NCBI GenBank assembly: GCA_025210735.1
Contig: JAOARD010000068.1
Span: 1 to 52,881 of the forward strand
DNA: 52,881 nucleotides
Reading direction: 5' to 3'
Source: Bacteroidales bacterium
GTDB taxonomy: Bacteria > Bacteroidota > Bacteroidia > Bacteroidales > UBA6680
Part shown: positions 1 to 9,380 of the stretch, in pieces
Numbering within the stretch: the first letter of the stretch is position 1
How the letters are laid out: each line of letters starts with the position of its first letter
Notes under the pieces: model-generated
The model's input: only the letters and a program-made list of their open reading frames with translations
What the model was told of the DNA's origin: nothing
Database searches by the model: none
Translations under genes and position numbers: made by a program

Positions 1-2
1 AG

Positions 3-566
3 ATAAAACCAGAGAAGTTATCCGGTATTGTAGAGACAAATGAACTGATCTTTGCATGGTCAGATAAGGGTAATAAGAAACTGAAACGTAAACCACGTAA
101 AAGGGGATATAAGTCAGCAAAACATATCCCATCTAAAAGTCGTGTATTTACACTGTTTTGCAGAGACAGAGGCAAGAATACATTTGATGATATTTTCTTA
201 AAGTTTAGTGCAGATAACTTGAAACCAGATCTATCAAAACTTCTTACAAAAGACACGCTGTTCTGTAGTTTAAACAAAGCTGTATATCTGAAATATACAA
301 AGGAGAATAATGTAAGACATGGGGTATTGAGTATTCCAAAGAGAGAGTCAGTAAAGAAGGATGTTGTACACATAAAGAATGTAGAGAGATATCAATTTGA
401 TCTGCAGGTTTGGATGGAACGATTCAGAGGTGTAGCCACAAAATATCTACACAATTACTTGTCGTGGTACCGTGAGATGGATGAGTTTGATTTCAAAATT
501 TCTCCTGAGACAGTACTGATAAGGGCTAAGCGACCAGAGAGATACAATACCAACCATTTCCGTTGA
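3..566 (+). CDS. IS1595-family (ISXO2-like) transposase, C-terminal part, catalytic residues lost
   Basis: The reading frame is open from the window edge to a TGA at 564-566, so only the C-terminal ~187 residues are visible; no start is seen. The text matches the ISXO2-like DDE domain of IS1595 transposases: a GIVET.E block followed by SDKGNK and KPRKRG, and the C-terminal block FRGVATKYLHNYLSWY. In active members the first block carries an Asp (E-x-D-E), but here it is Asn (codon 39-41). The second carries Asp-Gly after Cys-Ser, but here it is Leu-Asn (codon 270-272). Both changes predict a catalytically dead protein: an old insertion remnant or, less likely, a domesticated gene. No terminal inverted repeat is recognisable downstream of 566. 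Family assignment is by remembered motifs. Confidence 0.68.
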   Translation: MKPEKLSGIVETNELIFAWSDKGNKKLKRKPRKRGYKSAKHIPSKSRVFTLFCRDRGKNTFDDIFLKFSADNLKPDLSKLLTKDTLFCSLNKAVYLKYTKENNVRHGVLSIPKRESVKKDVVHIKNVERYQFDLQVWMERFRGVATKYLHNYLSWYREMDEFDFKISPETVLIRAKRPERYNTNHFR

Positions 567-620
567 CAGAACTCGTCTTTAAAGCTTTTGACTATGTACT
601 TTCAGGAAGAATAAAACAAA

Positions 621-646
621 AAAAGCTGCCTTTGCAGACAGCTTTT
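621..646 (-). terminator. Intrinsic terminator of the M16 peptidase gene
   Basis: Perfect 8-bp stem AAAAGCTG / CAGCTTTT with a 10-base loop. Read on the minus strand it is followed by a T-rich run, and it lies 21 bases past the peptidase stop codon. Confidence 0.75.
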
Positions 647-666
647 GATATAATAATTTAAGATAA

Positions 667-3486
667 TTATTTCTTTGGATTCATGATAACCTCAATGGTA
701 TTTGATTTCTTAAGAAGTTTTTTGAACATCTTCTTACATGATTTTACAGACATATCTTTAACGATATCTTCAAACTCTGTACCACCAATGTAGTCGTATC
801 CGTCAACCTCTTTGTTTCTGATTATACTTAACCAGAATCTGTTTTTCTTTTGATTCTCGCTAAACTCTTTCAGGAAGTAATCCTTTGTTTTCTTAAGATC
901 CTCTTCTGTAGGACCGTTTTTAAGAATTTTTGCAATTTCATCATGAACAATCTTCTTCATTGCATCAGCTTTCTCAGGATCTGTATCAAACTGTACATTA
1001 AGCTTGAACTCTTGTACAGGATCTTCCTCTTTAGCAGCCCAAACACCAACACCATATGCTCCACCACTCTCTTCACGGATAGAAGTAGTATATCTTAGAT
1101 CAAGAATATGTGATAGTGCACTTAGATAAACGTTGTTTTTAAGATTGTACTTATATTTTGATGCGTATGAAACTCTCATTGTTGTTTTAGGAGTTTCCAT
1201 CTTGAACTCAAATGTTTTTGAGATATCCTTTGAAGGTGTTCTAACTCCCTCATCTTTCCATGTCTCATCACCTGCTTTGTTAGGTAGAGCACCAAGATAT
1301 GACTCAATAATAGGTTTTACTTTATTTGCATCAATGTTTCCAACAAATACAAATGTGAAATCACCAGCATCTGCAAAACGCTGTTCAAATACTTTTTTAG
1401 CAGAGTTATAGTTTACCTGCTTGAAAGTTTCAGCATTCATTACCGGACGACGAGGATTCATACCACCGTTCATAACTACAGAAAGTGTATCACGGAAGTT
1501 ATTGTTTGGATCATTAGCTGCGTTAATAACATATCCCTCAACTCTAGAAAGGAAAGATTTAAATTTAGCTTCATCAAAACGTGGTGAAGTAAAGTTTAGG
1601 TATACTAACTGAAGCATGGTTTCAAAATCTTTAACAGATGATGAACCACTGAATCCTTCGGTAAGGTTACCAATAAATGGTGTTACTCTTACTGTTTTTC
1701 CTGTAAGCTGCTTCTTAAGGTTAATCATGTCAAACTTACCAAGACCACTTTGCTCAACAAGAGTTGTAGCTAATTCAGCAGATACAAGATCATTTGTTGC
1801 TACAAGAGATGTTCCTCCGTTACTTGTTGCAGTCATAAGGATCTCATCCTCTTTAAAGTCTGTAGTTTTAATAACAACTTTTACACCGTTACCAAGAGTC
1901 CATTTTGTAGTACCGTACTCTGTATCAGTTGAAGTTGATACAACTTTAGATCCTGCTGGAGCCTCTTTTACAAGTGGTTCAATTACAGTGTTGTCAACAT
2001 ATGCCTTTATTTCAGAACCTTTTACCGTCTTAATTTCAGCAAGAATATTCTCTTTAGTAGGATATGTAACACCTTCTTTTTCTGGACCTGTAATAGAGAT
2101 AAGAAGATTCTCATCTGTAATTAATTGCTTAACCATTTGGTTAAACTGCTCAACAGGAATCATAGGAAGAATACTTTGTGCCATCTGGAACTCTTTCTCT
2201 ATACCTGGTAGAGGAGTATTCTGCATATAGTGGCTAACAATTTCTCTTGCAACTCTTTCGTGTTGTCTCTTATCTTTCTCTTTTGAAGCTTTCTCATAAG
2301 CATTCAGAAGGTTTTTCTTAGCTCTTTCAAACTCACCTACAGTAAATCCGTGACGCTTAATTCTTTCAATCTCAGTGTAAAGAGCATTAAATGCTTTTTG
2401 AGCACCATTATCTTTTGTATTAGCAGCAAAAACAAGATCTTCTGTAGCTAAAGTCATACTGTAATAGAAAGAATAACCAAAGCTGAATGGAGGATTGTCG
2501 CTCTGTACAAGTTCATCAAGACGATCACTAGCCATATCTGTCATTAACGAAGTCATAACATCTACAACAAAACCAGCCATTGAGTTTCTTGCCTCTTTAG
2601 GCATTCTGTCATGCTTAATATCTATTTTTACTGATGTTGCTTGTGCTTCAGGATCAGTTACAATAGCTATTTTAGGCTCTGTATTTTTTGGTACAGGATA
2701 TACAACTCTCTCTTTTGCATTTTCACGCTTAGGAATTTTTGAGAATAGCTCTTTGATCTTTCCTTCAACCTTATCAACATCAAAATCACCTACAACAACT
2801 ACAGCCTGAAGATCCGGACGGTACCAATCTCTGTAAAGATCTCTGATTCTTTCATGCTTAAAGTTGTCAATAACCTCAAGATCACCAATTACAGTTCTCT
2901 TACCATATTTTGAGTCGTCGTATATAATTGCATTAGCTTCAATTCCTGCACGGCGTCCGCCACCCATACGAGTTCTCCACTCTTCGTGAATTACACCACG
3001 CTCTGAATCAATTTCTTTACCCTGTAAAAGGATATAGCTAGACCAGTCGTGTAATACAAGAAGACAAGAGTCAATAACAGTTTCTCTCTTAAGAGGAATA
3101 TTCTTAAGGTTATATACAGTCTCGTCAAATGAAGTATAAGCATTTACGTTAAGACCAAATGCTCCACCAAGACTCTCAACATAATTTATAATACCTTTTC
3201 CTGGAAAGTGTTTTGTTCCATTAAAGGCCATGTGCTCAAGAAAGTGAGCCAAACCATGCTGATCCTGATCTTCTTGCATTGATCCTACTGCATGAGCAAT
3301 AAAGAAATCTGCAGTACCTTCAGGTTTAGCATTGTGTTTAATGTAATATGTCATACCATTATCAAGCACCCCTGTTCTTATACTTGGGTCAAGTGGTAAT
3401 TTTTGTGGCATCTGTGCGTAACTCATCACAGATATTCCAACAGCAAAAGCCAATAAAGCTAGCTTTCTCAACGATGTTTTAATCAT
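667..3486 (-). CDS. M16 family zinc metallopeptidase (insulinase/pitrilysin-like), exported
   Basis: A 939-residue, two-half M16 peptidase of the length usual for Bacteroidota periplasmic members. Residues 1-24 form a Sec signal peptide ending SYA. The inverse zinc motif HxxEH is at 81-85 (HFLEH, E84 catalytic), and the third ligand is probably E162 in DSERGVIHEEW, giving the usual ~76-residue spacing. The C-terminal half (about 500-939) repeats the fold without a zinc site and has the expected R-x-x-Y-like substrate-binding text (ESGGAYGVG). It probably degrades peptides in the periplasm or at the outer membrane. It is monocistronic: a terminator follows and a 321-base gap precedes it. Confidence 0.92.
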   Translation of the reverse strand: MIKTSLRKLALLAFAVGISVMSYAQMPQKLPLDPSIRTGVLDNGMTYYIKHNAKPEGTADFFIAHAVGSMQEDQDQHGLAHFLEHMAFNGTKHFPGKGIINYVESLGGAFGLNVNAYTSFDETVYNLKNIPLKRETVIDSCLLVLHDWSSYILLQGKEIDSERGVIHEEWRTRMGGGRRAGIEANAIIYDDSKYGKRTVIGDLEVIDNFKHERIRDLYRDWYRPDLQAVVVVGDFDVDKVEGKIKELFSKIPKRENAKERVVYPVPKNTEPKIAIVTDPEAQATSVKIDIKHDRMPKEARNSMAGFVVDVMTSLMTDMASDRLDELVQSDNPPFSFGYSFYYSMTLATEDLVFAANTKDNGAQKAFNALYTEIERIKRHGFTVGEFERAKKNLLNAYEKASKEKDKRQHERVAREIVSHYMQNTPLPGIEKEFQMAQSILPMIPVEQFNQMVKQLITDENLLISITGPEKEGVTYPTKENILAEIKTVKGSEIKAYVDNTVIEPLVKEAPAGSKVVSTSTDTEYGTTKWTLGNGVKVVIKTTDFKEDEILMTATSNGGTSLVATNDLVSAELATTLVEQSGLGKFDMINLKKQLTGKTVRVTPFIGNLTEGFSGSSSVKDFETMLQLVYLNFTSPRFDEAKFKSFLSRVEGYVINAANDPNNNFRDTLSVVMNGGMNPRRPVMNAETFKQVNYNSAKKVFEQRFADAGDFTFVFVGNIDANKVKPIIESYLGALPNKAGDETWKDEGVRTPSKDISKTFEFKMETPKTTMRVSYASKYKYNLKNNVYLSALSHILDLRYTTSIREESGGAYGVGVWAAKEEDPVQEFKLNVQFDTDPEKADAMKKIVHDEIAKILKNGPTEEDLKKTKDYFLKEFSENQKKNRFWLSIIRNKEVDGYDYIGGTEFEDIVKDMSVKSCKKMFKKLLKKSNTIEVIMNPKK

Positions 3487-3807
3487 TACGTGTAAAAATT
3501 TAAATTAATCTATTTTTTTAAGTTTTGATTTATTATCAATGTATTATAGTATTGTTAAATTGTATTTGATAATCTGTTGCTTTGTCAATTATCAACAAGT
3601 TGAGCGTTAAAAAATAACAATTTTAAAAATTGTATTTTTTAACATGTGAAGATAGTAAAAACATTATTACACAATGCAATATTTATAATTTTTAATGTAT
3701 TATTTAAAATGAGTTTCTGTAATATACCGTGAATGTTGTTATGGATATTATAAGAAAAACTTATTGGTTTAAACGAGTGGTTTTTAACGTTATAACTGCT
3801 GTGTTAA
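3487..3807. other. Intergenic region without a gene
   Basis: This is 321 bases of AT-rich sequence between two minus-strand genes. It must hold the peptidase promoter, but I found no TAnnTTTG box on the minus strand and no clear hairpin or open frame. Confidence 0.5.
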
Positions 3808-4164
3808 TTATATGGCTCTGTTAATAGCACTCCATAGAGCTATAGATTCTTTTAACCGTTCTTCATAATCGGATAAATAGTTGCCAGAAGGATGGCCTCC
3901 TCCGCCACCACTATTTTGATTTAATTCAGCCCTTTTTTGTTTATATGCATTTGAATAGTATCCAAAAAGTAAAATGTCAAGCTTAAGAGAATATTCGTTA
4001 AATAATCCTTTCTCAAGTTCAGCATCTAATTCTGCAACTTCCATTACCATTTCTATTAATTCGGAAGAGTGTTCTGAATTAAAATCTGTTCCCTGAGAAA
4101 AAAGGCTATCTGAATTCATTGCAAATAGCAAGGTTGTACAAAAAAGAATAATTAATTTTTTCAT
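3808..4164 (-). CDS. Small exported protein of unknown function
   Basis: 118 residues. The first 24 look like a Sec signal peptide (MKKLIILFCTTLLFAMNSDS, then LFSQ). The mature part is acidic and helical at 30-60 (repeated Glu/Leu), then has a glycine tract (SGGGGGHPSG) near 90 and a helical end. No family is recognised. It stands alone, over 200 bases from either neighbour on the same strand. Confidence 0.6.
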   Translation of the reverse strand: MKKLIILFCTTLLFAMNSDSLFSQGTDFNSEHSSELIEMVMEVAELDAELEKGLFNEYSLKLDILLFGYYSNAYKQKRAELNQNSGGGGGHPSGNYLSDYEERLKESIALWSAINRAI

Positions 4165-4316
4165 TGATCTTGGTTTTATACCCGATATCTATCGGTGTTA
4201 TTCGAATAATAAGTTTTTTGGAATGTAAATATAACGGTTAATGAATAATTCAGATTGTACGAATCTTATATTTATTAACATATTTATCTAAAACAATAAT
4301 TTTGACGTGTAAAAAA

Positions 4317-4346
4317 AGAGGTACTCATATTAAAATGAATACCTCT
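4317..4346 (-). terminator. Terminator of the ettA-DUF4870 operon
   Basis: Stem AGAGGTA / TACCTCT continued after one mismatch by TCAT / ATGA. On the minus strand it is followed by seven T residues. It sits 22 bases past the stop codon of the DUF4870 gene. Confidence 0.8.
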
Positions 4347-4367
4347 CTCTTGAATATAAAAAGTTGT

Positions 4368-4721
4368 TTACTGAATAAACTTTATTGATAATGGATAACT
4401 ATATAATTCACCATTACCGGCTTTTACAGATCCTATAATTATAAAAACATAATATAGAACAGCCAGAGCGGGCATTATAAAGGCACCTATTACAATAAGA
4501 AATAAAAGTCCGGCTATAAAGAAATAAATGGTCATTGATATCTGGAAGTTCAACACCTCTTTTCCATGTTTATTTACATATTCAGACTCATCTCTCTTTA
4601 TTAACCATATTATTAAAGGCACAATAATATTGGCAAATGCAACAAATGGAATGAGTCCTGACAGATGACAAAAAAGTGCCATATTCTTCTCTTCCGGCGT
4701 TGGTCTGTTAATAGTTTCCAT
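4368..4721 (-). CDS. DUF4870 (Tic20-like) small membrane protein
   Basis: 117 residues with the DUF4870 pattern: N-terminal PTPEEKNMALFCHLSGL, an amphipathic loop ending in VNKHGKEVLNFQ, and hydrophobic segments at about 22-42, 62-82 and 84-100. The family is a four-helix inner-membrane protein of unknown function. It lies 17 bases downstream of ettA and ends at a strong terminator, so it is the last gene of that operon. Confidence 0.82.
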   Translation of the reverse strand: METINRPTPEEKNMALFCHLSGLIPFVAFANIIVPLIIWLIKRDESEYVNKHGKEVLNFQISMTIYFFIAGLLFLIVIGAFIMPALAVLYYVFIIIGSVKAGNGELYSYPLSIKFIQ

Positions 4722-4738
4722 ATCTATAATTGTTTTAG

Positions 4739-6418
4739 TTAGTCAGCAATAAGTTTTTTATACTTTATTCTTGTTGGTCCTGTATCTCCAAGACGCTTCT
4801 TTTTATTCTCTTCATACTCTGAATATGTTCCTTCAAAGAAGAATACCTGTGAATCACCTTCAAATGCAAGAATATGTGTGGCTACTCTGTCAAGGAACCA
4901 ACGGTCATGCGATATAACAACAGCACATCCTGCAAAATCTTCAAGACCCTCTTCCAAAGCTCTAAGAGTGTTTACGTCAATATCGTTCGTAGGTTCATCT
5001 AAAAGAAGAACATTAGCTTCCTCTTTAAGTGTTAAAGCCAGATGTAATCTGTTGCGCTCTCCTCCGGATAATACACCACATTTTTTCTCCTGATCAGCAC
5101 CACCAAAATTGAATCTGGCAACATATGCTCTTGAGTTCATTGATCTGTTGCCCAGTTGTATCTCTTCAGAATCGCGCGATATAACCTGATATACACTCTT
5201 CTCAGGATCAATATCAATATGGTTCTGGTCAACATATCCAACCTTTACAGTATCACCAACTTCAAATGTACCATTGTTTGGCTGTTCAAGTCCCATAATC
5301 ATTCTGAACAGAGTAGTTTTACCTGCTCCGTTAGGACCAATTACACCAACAATTCCTGCAGGTGGAAGTGTGAAATTAAGGTTTTCAAATAGAATTTTAT
5401 CGTCAAATGCTTTTGTTACATTATTAACCTCAATTACTTTATTTCCTAATCTTGGGCCATTCGGAATGAATATCTCAAGTTTCTCCTCTTTCTCTTTAAC
5501 GTCCTCATTCATCATTTTGTCGTAGGCTTTAAGACGAGCCTGTGATTTCGCATGACGTGCTTTAGGAGCCATTTTTACCCATTCGAGTTCTCGTTCAAGA
5601 GTTTTTCTGCGTTTACTTGCAGTTTTCTCTTCTTGCTCCATGCGCTTGGTTTTCTGATCAAGCCACGATGAGTAGTTTCCTTTCCATGGTATTCCCTCTC
5701 CACGATCAAGTTCAAGAATCCATCCTGCTACATTATCAAGGAAATATCTATCGTGAGTAATTGCAATTACAGTTCCTTTATATTGTTGCAGGTGCATCTC
5801 AAGCCACTGAACAGACTCTGCATCAAGGTGGTTTGTTGGCTCATCAAGCAATAAAATGTCCGGTTCTTTTAAAAGAAGTCGGCAAAGAGCCACACGACGG
5901 GCTTCTCCACCAGAAAGATTTCCTGCTTTTCTGTCTGCCGGAGGGCAGCGTAAAGCATCCATTGCTCTCTCAAGTTTGTTGTCAAGCTCCCAACCGTTGT
6001 TCTGTTCAATAAGTTCTGTAAGCTCTCCTTGTCTTTCAATCAGCTTTGTCATCTGATCGTCATCCATAGGTTCAGAAAATTTCAGATTTATCTCTTCGTA
6101 CTCTTTTAGCATATCTACCATTTCCTGAGTACCTTCAGAAACAATTTCTTTAACTGTTTTTTCAGGATCTAGCTTCGGATCTTGTTCAAGATATCCAACA
6201 GAATAACCTGGGGAGAATACAACATCTCCGGTATATGATTTCTCAAGACCTGCAATTATTTTTAGGAGTGTAGATTTACCAGAACCATTAAGACCAATGA
6301 TACCGATTTTTGCTCCATAAAAAAATGAAAGGTAAATGTCTTTTAATACCTGTTTTTGTGGTGGGAAAACTTTACTTACCCCAACCATCGAAAAGATGAT
6401 TTTTTTATCGTCTGACAT
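4739..6418 (-). CDS. ettA: Energy-dependent translational throttle protein EttA (ABC-F ATPase)
   Basis: 559 residues with two ABC ATPase domains and no membrane segment. Walker A motifs are GLNGSGKST (42-50) and GPNGAGKTT in the second half. Signature motifs are LSGGEARR and LSGGERNR, and Walker B motifs are LLLDEPTNHLD and LLLDEPTNDID. The linker (about 240-310) is rich in Lys/Arg/Glu, including the stretch PKARHAKSQARL typical of the EttA P-site tRNA interaction region. EttA binds the ribosomal E site and tunes first peptide-bond formation to the ATP/ADP ratio. It is 12 bases after the exported-protein gene and 17 bases before DUF4870, so co-transcription is likely. Confidence 0.93.
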   Translation of the reverse strand: MSDDKKIIFSMVGVSKVFPPQKQVLKDIYLSFFYGAKIGIIGLNGSGKSTLLKIIAGLEKSYTGDVVFSPGYSVGYLEQDPKLDPEKTVKEIVSEGTQEMVDMLKEYEEINLKFSEPMDDDQMTKLIERQGELTELIEQNNGWELDNKLERAMDALRCPPADRKAGNLSGGEARRVALCRLLLKEPDILLLDEPTNHLDAESVQWLEMHLQQYKGTVIAITHDRYFLDNVAGWILELDRGEGIPWKGNYSSWLDQKTKRMEQEEKTASKRRKTLERELEWVKMAPKARHAKSQARLKAYDKMMNEDVKEKEEKLEIFIPNGPRLGNKVIEVNNVTKAFDDKILFENLNFTLPPAGIVGVIGPNGAGKTTLFRMIMGLEQPNNGTFEVGDTVKVGYVDQNHIDIDPEKSVYQVISRDSEEIQLGNRSMNSRAYVARFNFGGADQEKKCGVLSGGERNRLHLALTLKEEANVLLLDEPTNDIDVNTLRALEEGLEDFAGCAVVISHDRWFLDRVATHILAFEGDSQVFFFEGTYSEYEENKKKRLGDTGPTRIKYKKLIAD

Positions 6419-6430
6419 AAATTTATTTTT

Positions 6431-7270
6431 CTATTTATTTATTTTCTTAATATCACTTATCAAGAAACCATCTGGCTTCTTAGTATTGTTATACACGTGT
6501 TTTGAGTAGTAATACATATTCCCTTTATTATCTAAAACAAATTTGAATACCTGAGATTTAAATTTTGTTGTTTCAGGTCCTACTTTAAACAAGAATGTTG
6601 CATTATCTTTTTCAGAAGCTGCTTTTATATCTTTGTCTGTGCAATATACAAAAGGGTGTTTGTAATATTGCTTAAATCTGTTTTCTGGTTTTAGTTGATT
6701 GCTCAAGCAGTCTTCATTAACATATAGAGTTGTGTTTTTAATCTGTTTAACCTGTTTGTTATAAATTCTGAACATATCAGCTCTTAAAAGCTTGTCAGGA
6801 TTTTGTTTTACTCTTTCAAGATGCTTCTGAGCAAATAAAATTATCATATCAAGATATGGTGCATACTCCTCGTTATCCTCTTTGGTATATTTAAGCGGAA
6901 AAGAGAAAATATAAGGCATATTGTCAATCTTGTTTACATTCTTTCCTATCATAATATTAATGAAATCGTATACAGCAGGCATCTTATCATTCTCATGTAA
7001 ATCTCTGGTAAGCACAATAAATGAATTATTAGGATCTTTTCTGAGCGTTTCAAACTCTTCTGGTTTAATAATAGTAAACTTAGTTAAAGTCCAGTGTTTT
7101 TCTACGGCAGCTTTAACTGCTGTATTGTATTCAGAGAAAGGATTGTCTTGCATAACCACATATGTATGACTATTGAAAAAATTCATAAATACATCTTTTT
7201 CAGGGATATATTTTTTTGCAAATCCACTTAATGGGATAATAACTAACAGAATAAGAGATAACTTTCTCAT
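6431..7270 (-). CDS. Exported protein of unknown function, first gene of the ettA operon
   Basis: 279 residues. Signal peptide MRKLSLILLVIIPLSGFAKK, with cleavage probably after Ala18. The mature part is Lys-rich with mixed strands and helices. It has segments such as SFIVLTRDLHENDKMPAVYD and a final strand-rich section around FKFVLDNKGNMYYYSK. I do not recognise a family, though it looks like other Bacteroidota-specific periplasmic proteins. It starts the minus-strand operon that continues into ettA 12 bases later. Confidence 0.72.
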   Translation of the reverse strand: MRKLSLILLVIIPLSGFAKKYIPEKDVFMNFFNSHTYVVMQDNPFSEYNTAVKAAVEKHWTLTKFTIIKPEEFETLRKDPNNSFIVLTRDLHENDKMPAVYDFINIMIGKNVNKIDNMPYIFSFPLKYTKEDNEEYAPYLDMIILFAQKHLERVKQNPDKLLRADMFRIYNKQVKQIKNTTLYVNEDCLSNQLKPENRFKQYYKHPFVYCTDKDIKAASEKDNATFLFKVGPETTKFKSQVFKFVLDNKGNMYYYSKHVYNNTKKPDGFLISDIKKINK

Positions 7271-7388
7271 AATTATATTTTTTAGATTATTGTTTTTTAT
7301 ATTAAATAATATCTAAGACAAAAATATGGTGTAGATATTAAAATTAATATACCAAAACTAATAAAAAATGTTCTACTAAATATGATTG

Positions 7389-7396
7389 CAAATTTA
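7389..7396 (-). promoter_or_regulatory. Possible -7 box (TAAATTTG) of the ettA operon
   Basis: CAAATTTA on the plus strand reads TAAATTTG on the minus strand, matching the Bacteroidota TAnnTTTG element. No -33 TTTG is seen at 19-21 bp, so this is a weak call. Confidence 0.35.
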
Positions 7397-7513
7397 CAAA
7401 TAGGAGATGCGTGTTTGTGGTTATTAAAATAGGGGGTTAAAAATGAATAATGTTTTAGTATAAAAAATAGCAAAAATAACTATATTGGCAGGTCTATTTT
7501 TTAATGCCAGTAC

Positions 7514-9298
7514 ATGAAGTTATTAGAGCCGGGGGAGTTATATAACGAAAACAAATTTAAGAAGTTAGGTGGTCAGAGTGCAGCAAAATTTTTAATGATG
7601 CTTATGCGTGCTGATCGTGTTAATAAGGTTTATAATTGCCATTCAGACAAGAAAGGCATAGAGTTTATTGATGTATTTCTTGATGATTTAGAGATAAAAT
7701 ATCAGGTTGAAGAGAGCGATATTAAACGTATTCCGAAGAAAGGACCGTTTGTTGTTGTTGCTAATCATCCTTTTGGTGGTATTGATGGACTTCTGTTGAT
7801 AAAGATTATTCAAGCAGTGCGTCCTGATTTTAAAATATTACCGAATTTCCTTGTTAAAAAGATTGCAGCAGTTGAAGATTCACTTATTACACCTAACCCT
7901 TTTGATAAGACAGAAGAGGATGCAAAGAAAGGACTGTCAGAGACTAGAGATTGGTTGCATCAGGGTGGCTGTGTAGGAATATTCCCTGCAGGCGAGGTAT
8001 CGTTGTATGCAAATTCACAGAATGGAGTTTCAGATAAGTTGTGGGATAAAGAGGCTATTAGATTTATAAAGTCTTTAAAAGTACCAATTGTTCCGGTTAA
8101 TTTTACTGGTACAAATAGTAAAATGTATCAGGTTTTGGGATTGATACATCCAAAATTAGCCACAGCTAAATTGCCATCTGAATTTCTGAATAAGAAGAGA
8201 AAACACATACATATACGATTAGGAAATTCTATTTCTGCCAAAGATCAGGCTCAAATATCTGATGTATCCAGATTTGGTCGTTTTCTTAGAGCAAAAACAT
8301 ATGCTTTATCAACCACGCTTGAGATTCAGAAGTATTTCAGAGCGGGATTAAAAGTCTCTGAAAAGGTAGAGGATATTGTTCCTGCAATAGATGACAATAT
8401 AATTCAATCAGAGGTAAAAGATCTGATAGAAGATTATCTTTTATTCAGATCTGATAACTATGCTGTAATATGTGCTCCATCATTTAAGATGCCTAATATA
8501 CTTAACGAGATAGGTCGTCTTAGAGAGTTGACTTTTAGAGCAGTGGGAGAGGGAACGAACAGATCAATTGATATTGATGAGTTTGATATCTACTTTAATC
8601 AACTGTTTATCTGGGACGAAGAGAAGAATAAAATTGTTGGAGCCTATCGTGTTGGTAAAGGAAAAGATATTATATCAGAGTATGGAATAAATGGTTTCTA
8701 TATACAGAGTCTGTTTAAGATGAAAAAAAGGTTTACTCCTTATCTTGAACAATCGCTTGAACTTGGACGATCATTTATTGTAGAAGATTATCAGCGTAAA
8801 CCATTGCCTCTGTTTTTATTGTGGAAAGGAATTTTATACTTCTTATTAAAGCATCCTGAATACAGATATCTTATAGGTCCGGTAAGTATTAGTAATGAAT
8901 TTTCTACCTTGTCAAAGAGTATCATAATTAAGTTTATGAAGACATATTACTATGATTATGATTTGGCAAAACATATTACTCCGCGTACACAGTTTAAGGT
9001 TCAGGCAAGTAATGTTGAAGAGGAGATACTATTTGAGCATACAAATGAGATTGGTGAGTTAGATAAGATCATAAAAGATATTGAAACTAAAGGGTACAGA
9101 ATGCCTGTACTTCTGAAGAAATATATAAAGCTTAGTGGAAAAATAATAGGATTTAACGTAGATCCTAAGTTTAATAATGCTCTTGACGGATTACTTATTC
9201 TTGATCTGTTAAGTGTACCAATGAGTGTAATATTATCATTGTCAAAAGAGATTAATGATAAATCTATTCTTGATCGCTTTGAGCAGCAAGAGGAATAA
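7514..9298 (+). CDS. Fused lysophospholipid acyltransferase / GNAT N-acyltransferase (OlsF-like aminolipid synthase)
   Basis: 594 residues in two parts. The N-terminal half (about 70-260) is a PlsC-type acyltransferase: NHPFGGIDG (H85, D91) and FPAGEVS near 156. The C-terminal half (about 325-510) resembles the OlsB/hemolysin-type N-acyltransferase (RELTFRAVGEG, then ISEYGINGFYIQSLF, ELGRSFI, GPVSIS). This order matches OlsF, which adds a 3-hydroxy-acyl group to ornithine and then O-acylates it, including in Flavobacterium. It therefore probably makes an ornithine or glycine aminolipid at the inner membrane; the amino acid used cannot be read. ATG start, no Shine-Dalgarno, and a terminator follows. 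Confidence 0.8.
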   Translation: MKLLEPGELYNENKFKKLGGQSAAKFLMMLMRADRVNKVYNCHSDKKGIEFIDVFLDDLEIKYQVEESDIKRIPKKGPFVVVANHPFGGIDGLLLIKIIQAVRPDFKILPNFLVKKIAAVEDSLITPNPFDKTEEDAKKGLSETRDWLHQGGCVGIFPAGEVSLYANSQNGVSDKLWDKEAIRFIKSLKVPIVPVNFTGTNSKMYQVLGLIHPKLATAKLPSEFLNKKRKHIHIRLGNSISAKDQAQISDVSRFGRFLRAKTYALSTTLEIQKYFRAGLKVSEKVEDIVPAIDDNIIQSEVKDLIEDYLLFRSDNYAVICAPSFKMPNILNEIGRLRELTFRAVGEGTNRSIDIDEFDIYFNQLFIWDEEKNKIVGAYRVGKGKDIISEYGINGFYIQSLFKMKKRFTPYLEQSLELGRSFIVEDYQRKPLPLFLLWKGILYFLLKHPEYRYLIGPVSISNEFSTLSKSIIIKFMKTYYYDYDLAKHITPRTQFKVQASNVEEEILFEHTNEIGELDKIIKDIETKGYRMPVLLKKYIKLSGKIIGFNVDPKFNNALDGLLILDLLSVPMSVILSLSKEINDKSILDRFEQQEE

Positions 9299-9316
9299 AT
9301 TTGATATATTTTGGAA

Positions 9317-9359
9317 AGAAAAGGGTGTCTGATTAATTTTGCGTCAGATACCCTTTTCT
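9317..9359 (+). terminator. Terminator after the OlsF-like gene
   Basis: 16-bp stem (AGAAAAGGGTGTCTGA pairing with TCAGATACCCTTTTCT, one G-T wobble) with an 11-base loop, 18 bases past the stop codon. Its arms are A- and T-rich at the ends, so it could act on either strand. Confidence 0.75.
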
Positions 9360-9380
9360 GTTATAATGAATTAAATAAAG

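Noticed and set aside
1616..2230. 204-codon open frame on the plus strand inside the M16 peptidase gene
   Set aside because: It is antisense to a full-length peptidase with conserved motifs and encodes low-complexity Ser/Val/Pro text; several similar frames lie antisense to the same gene.
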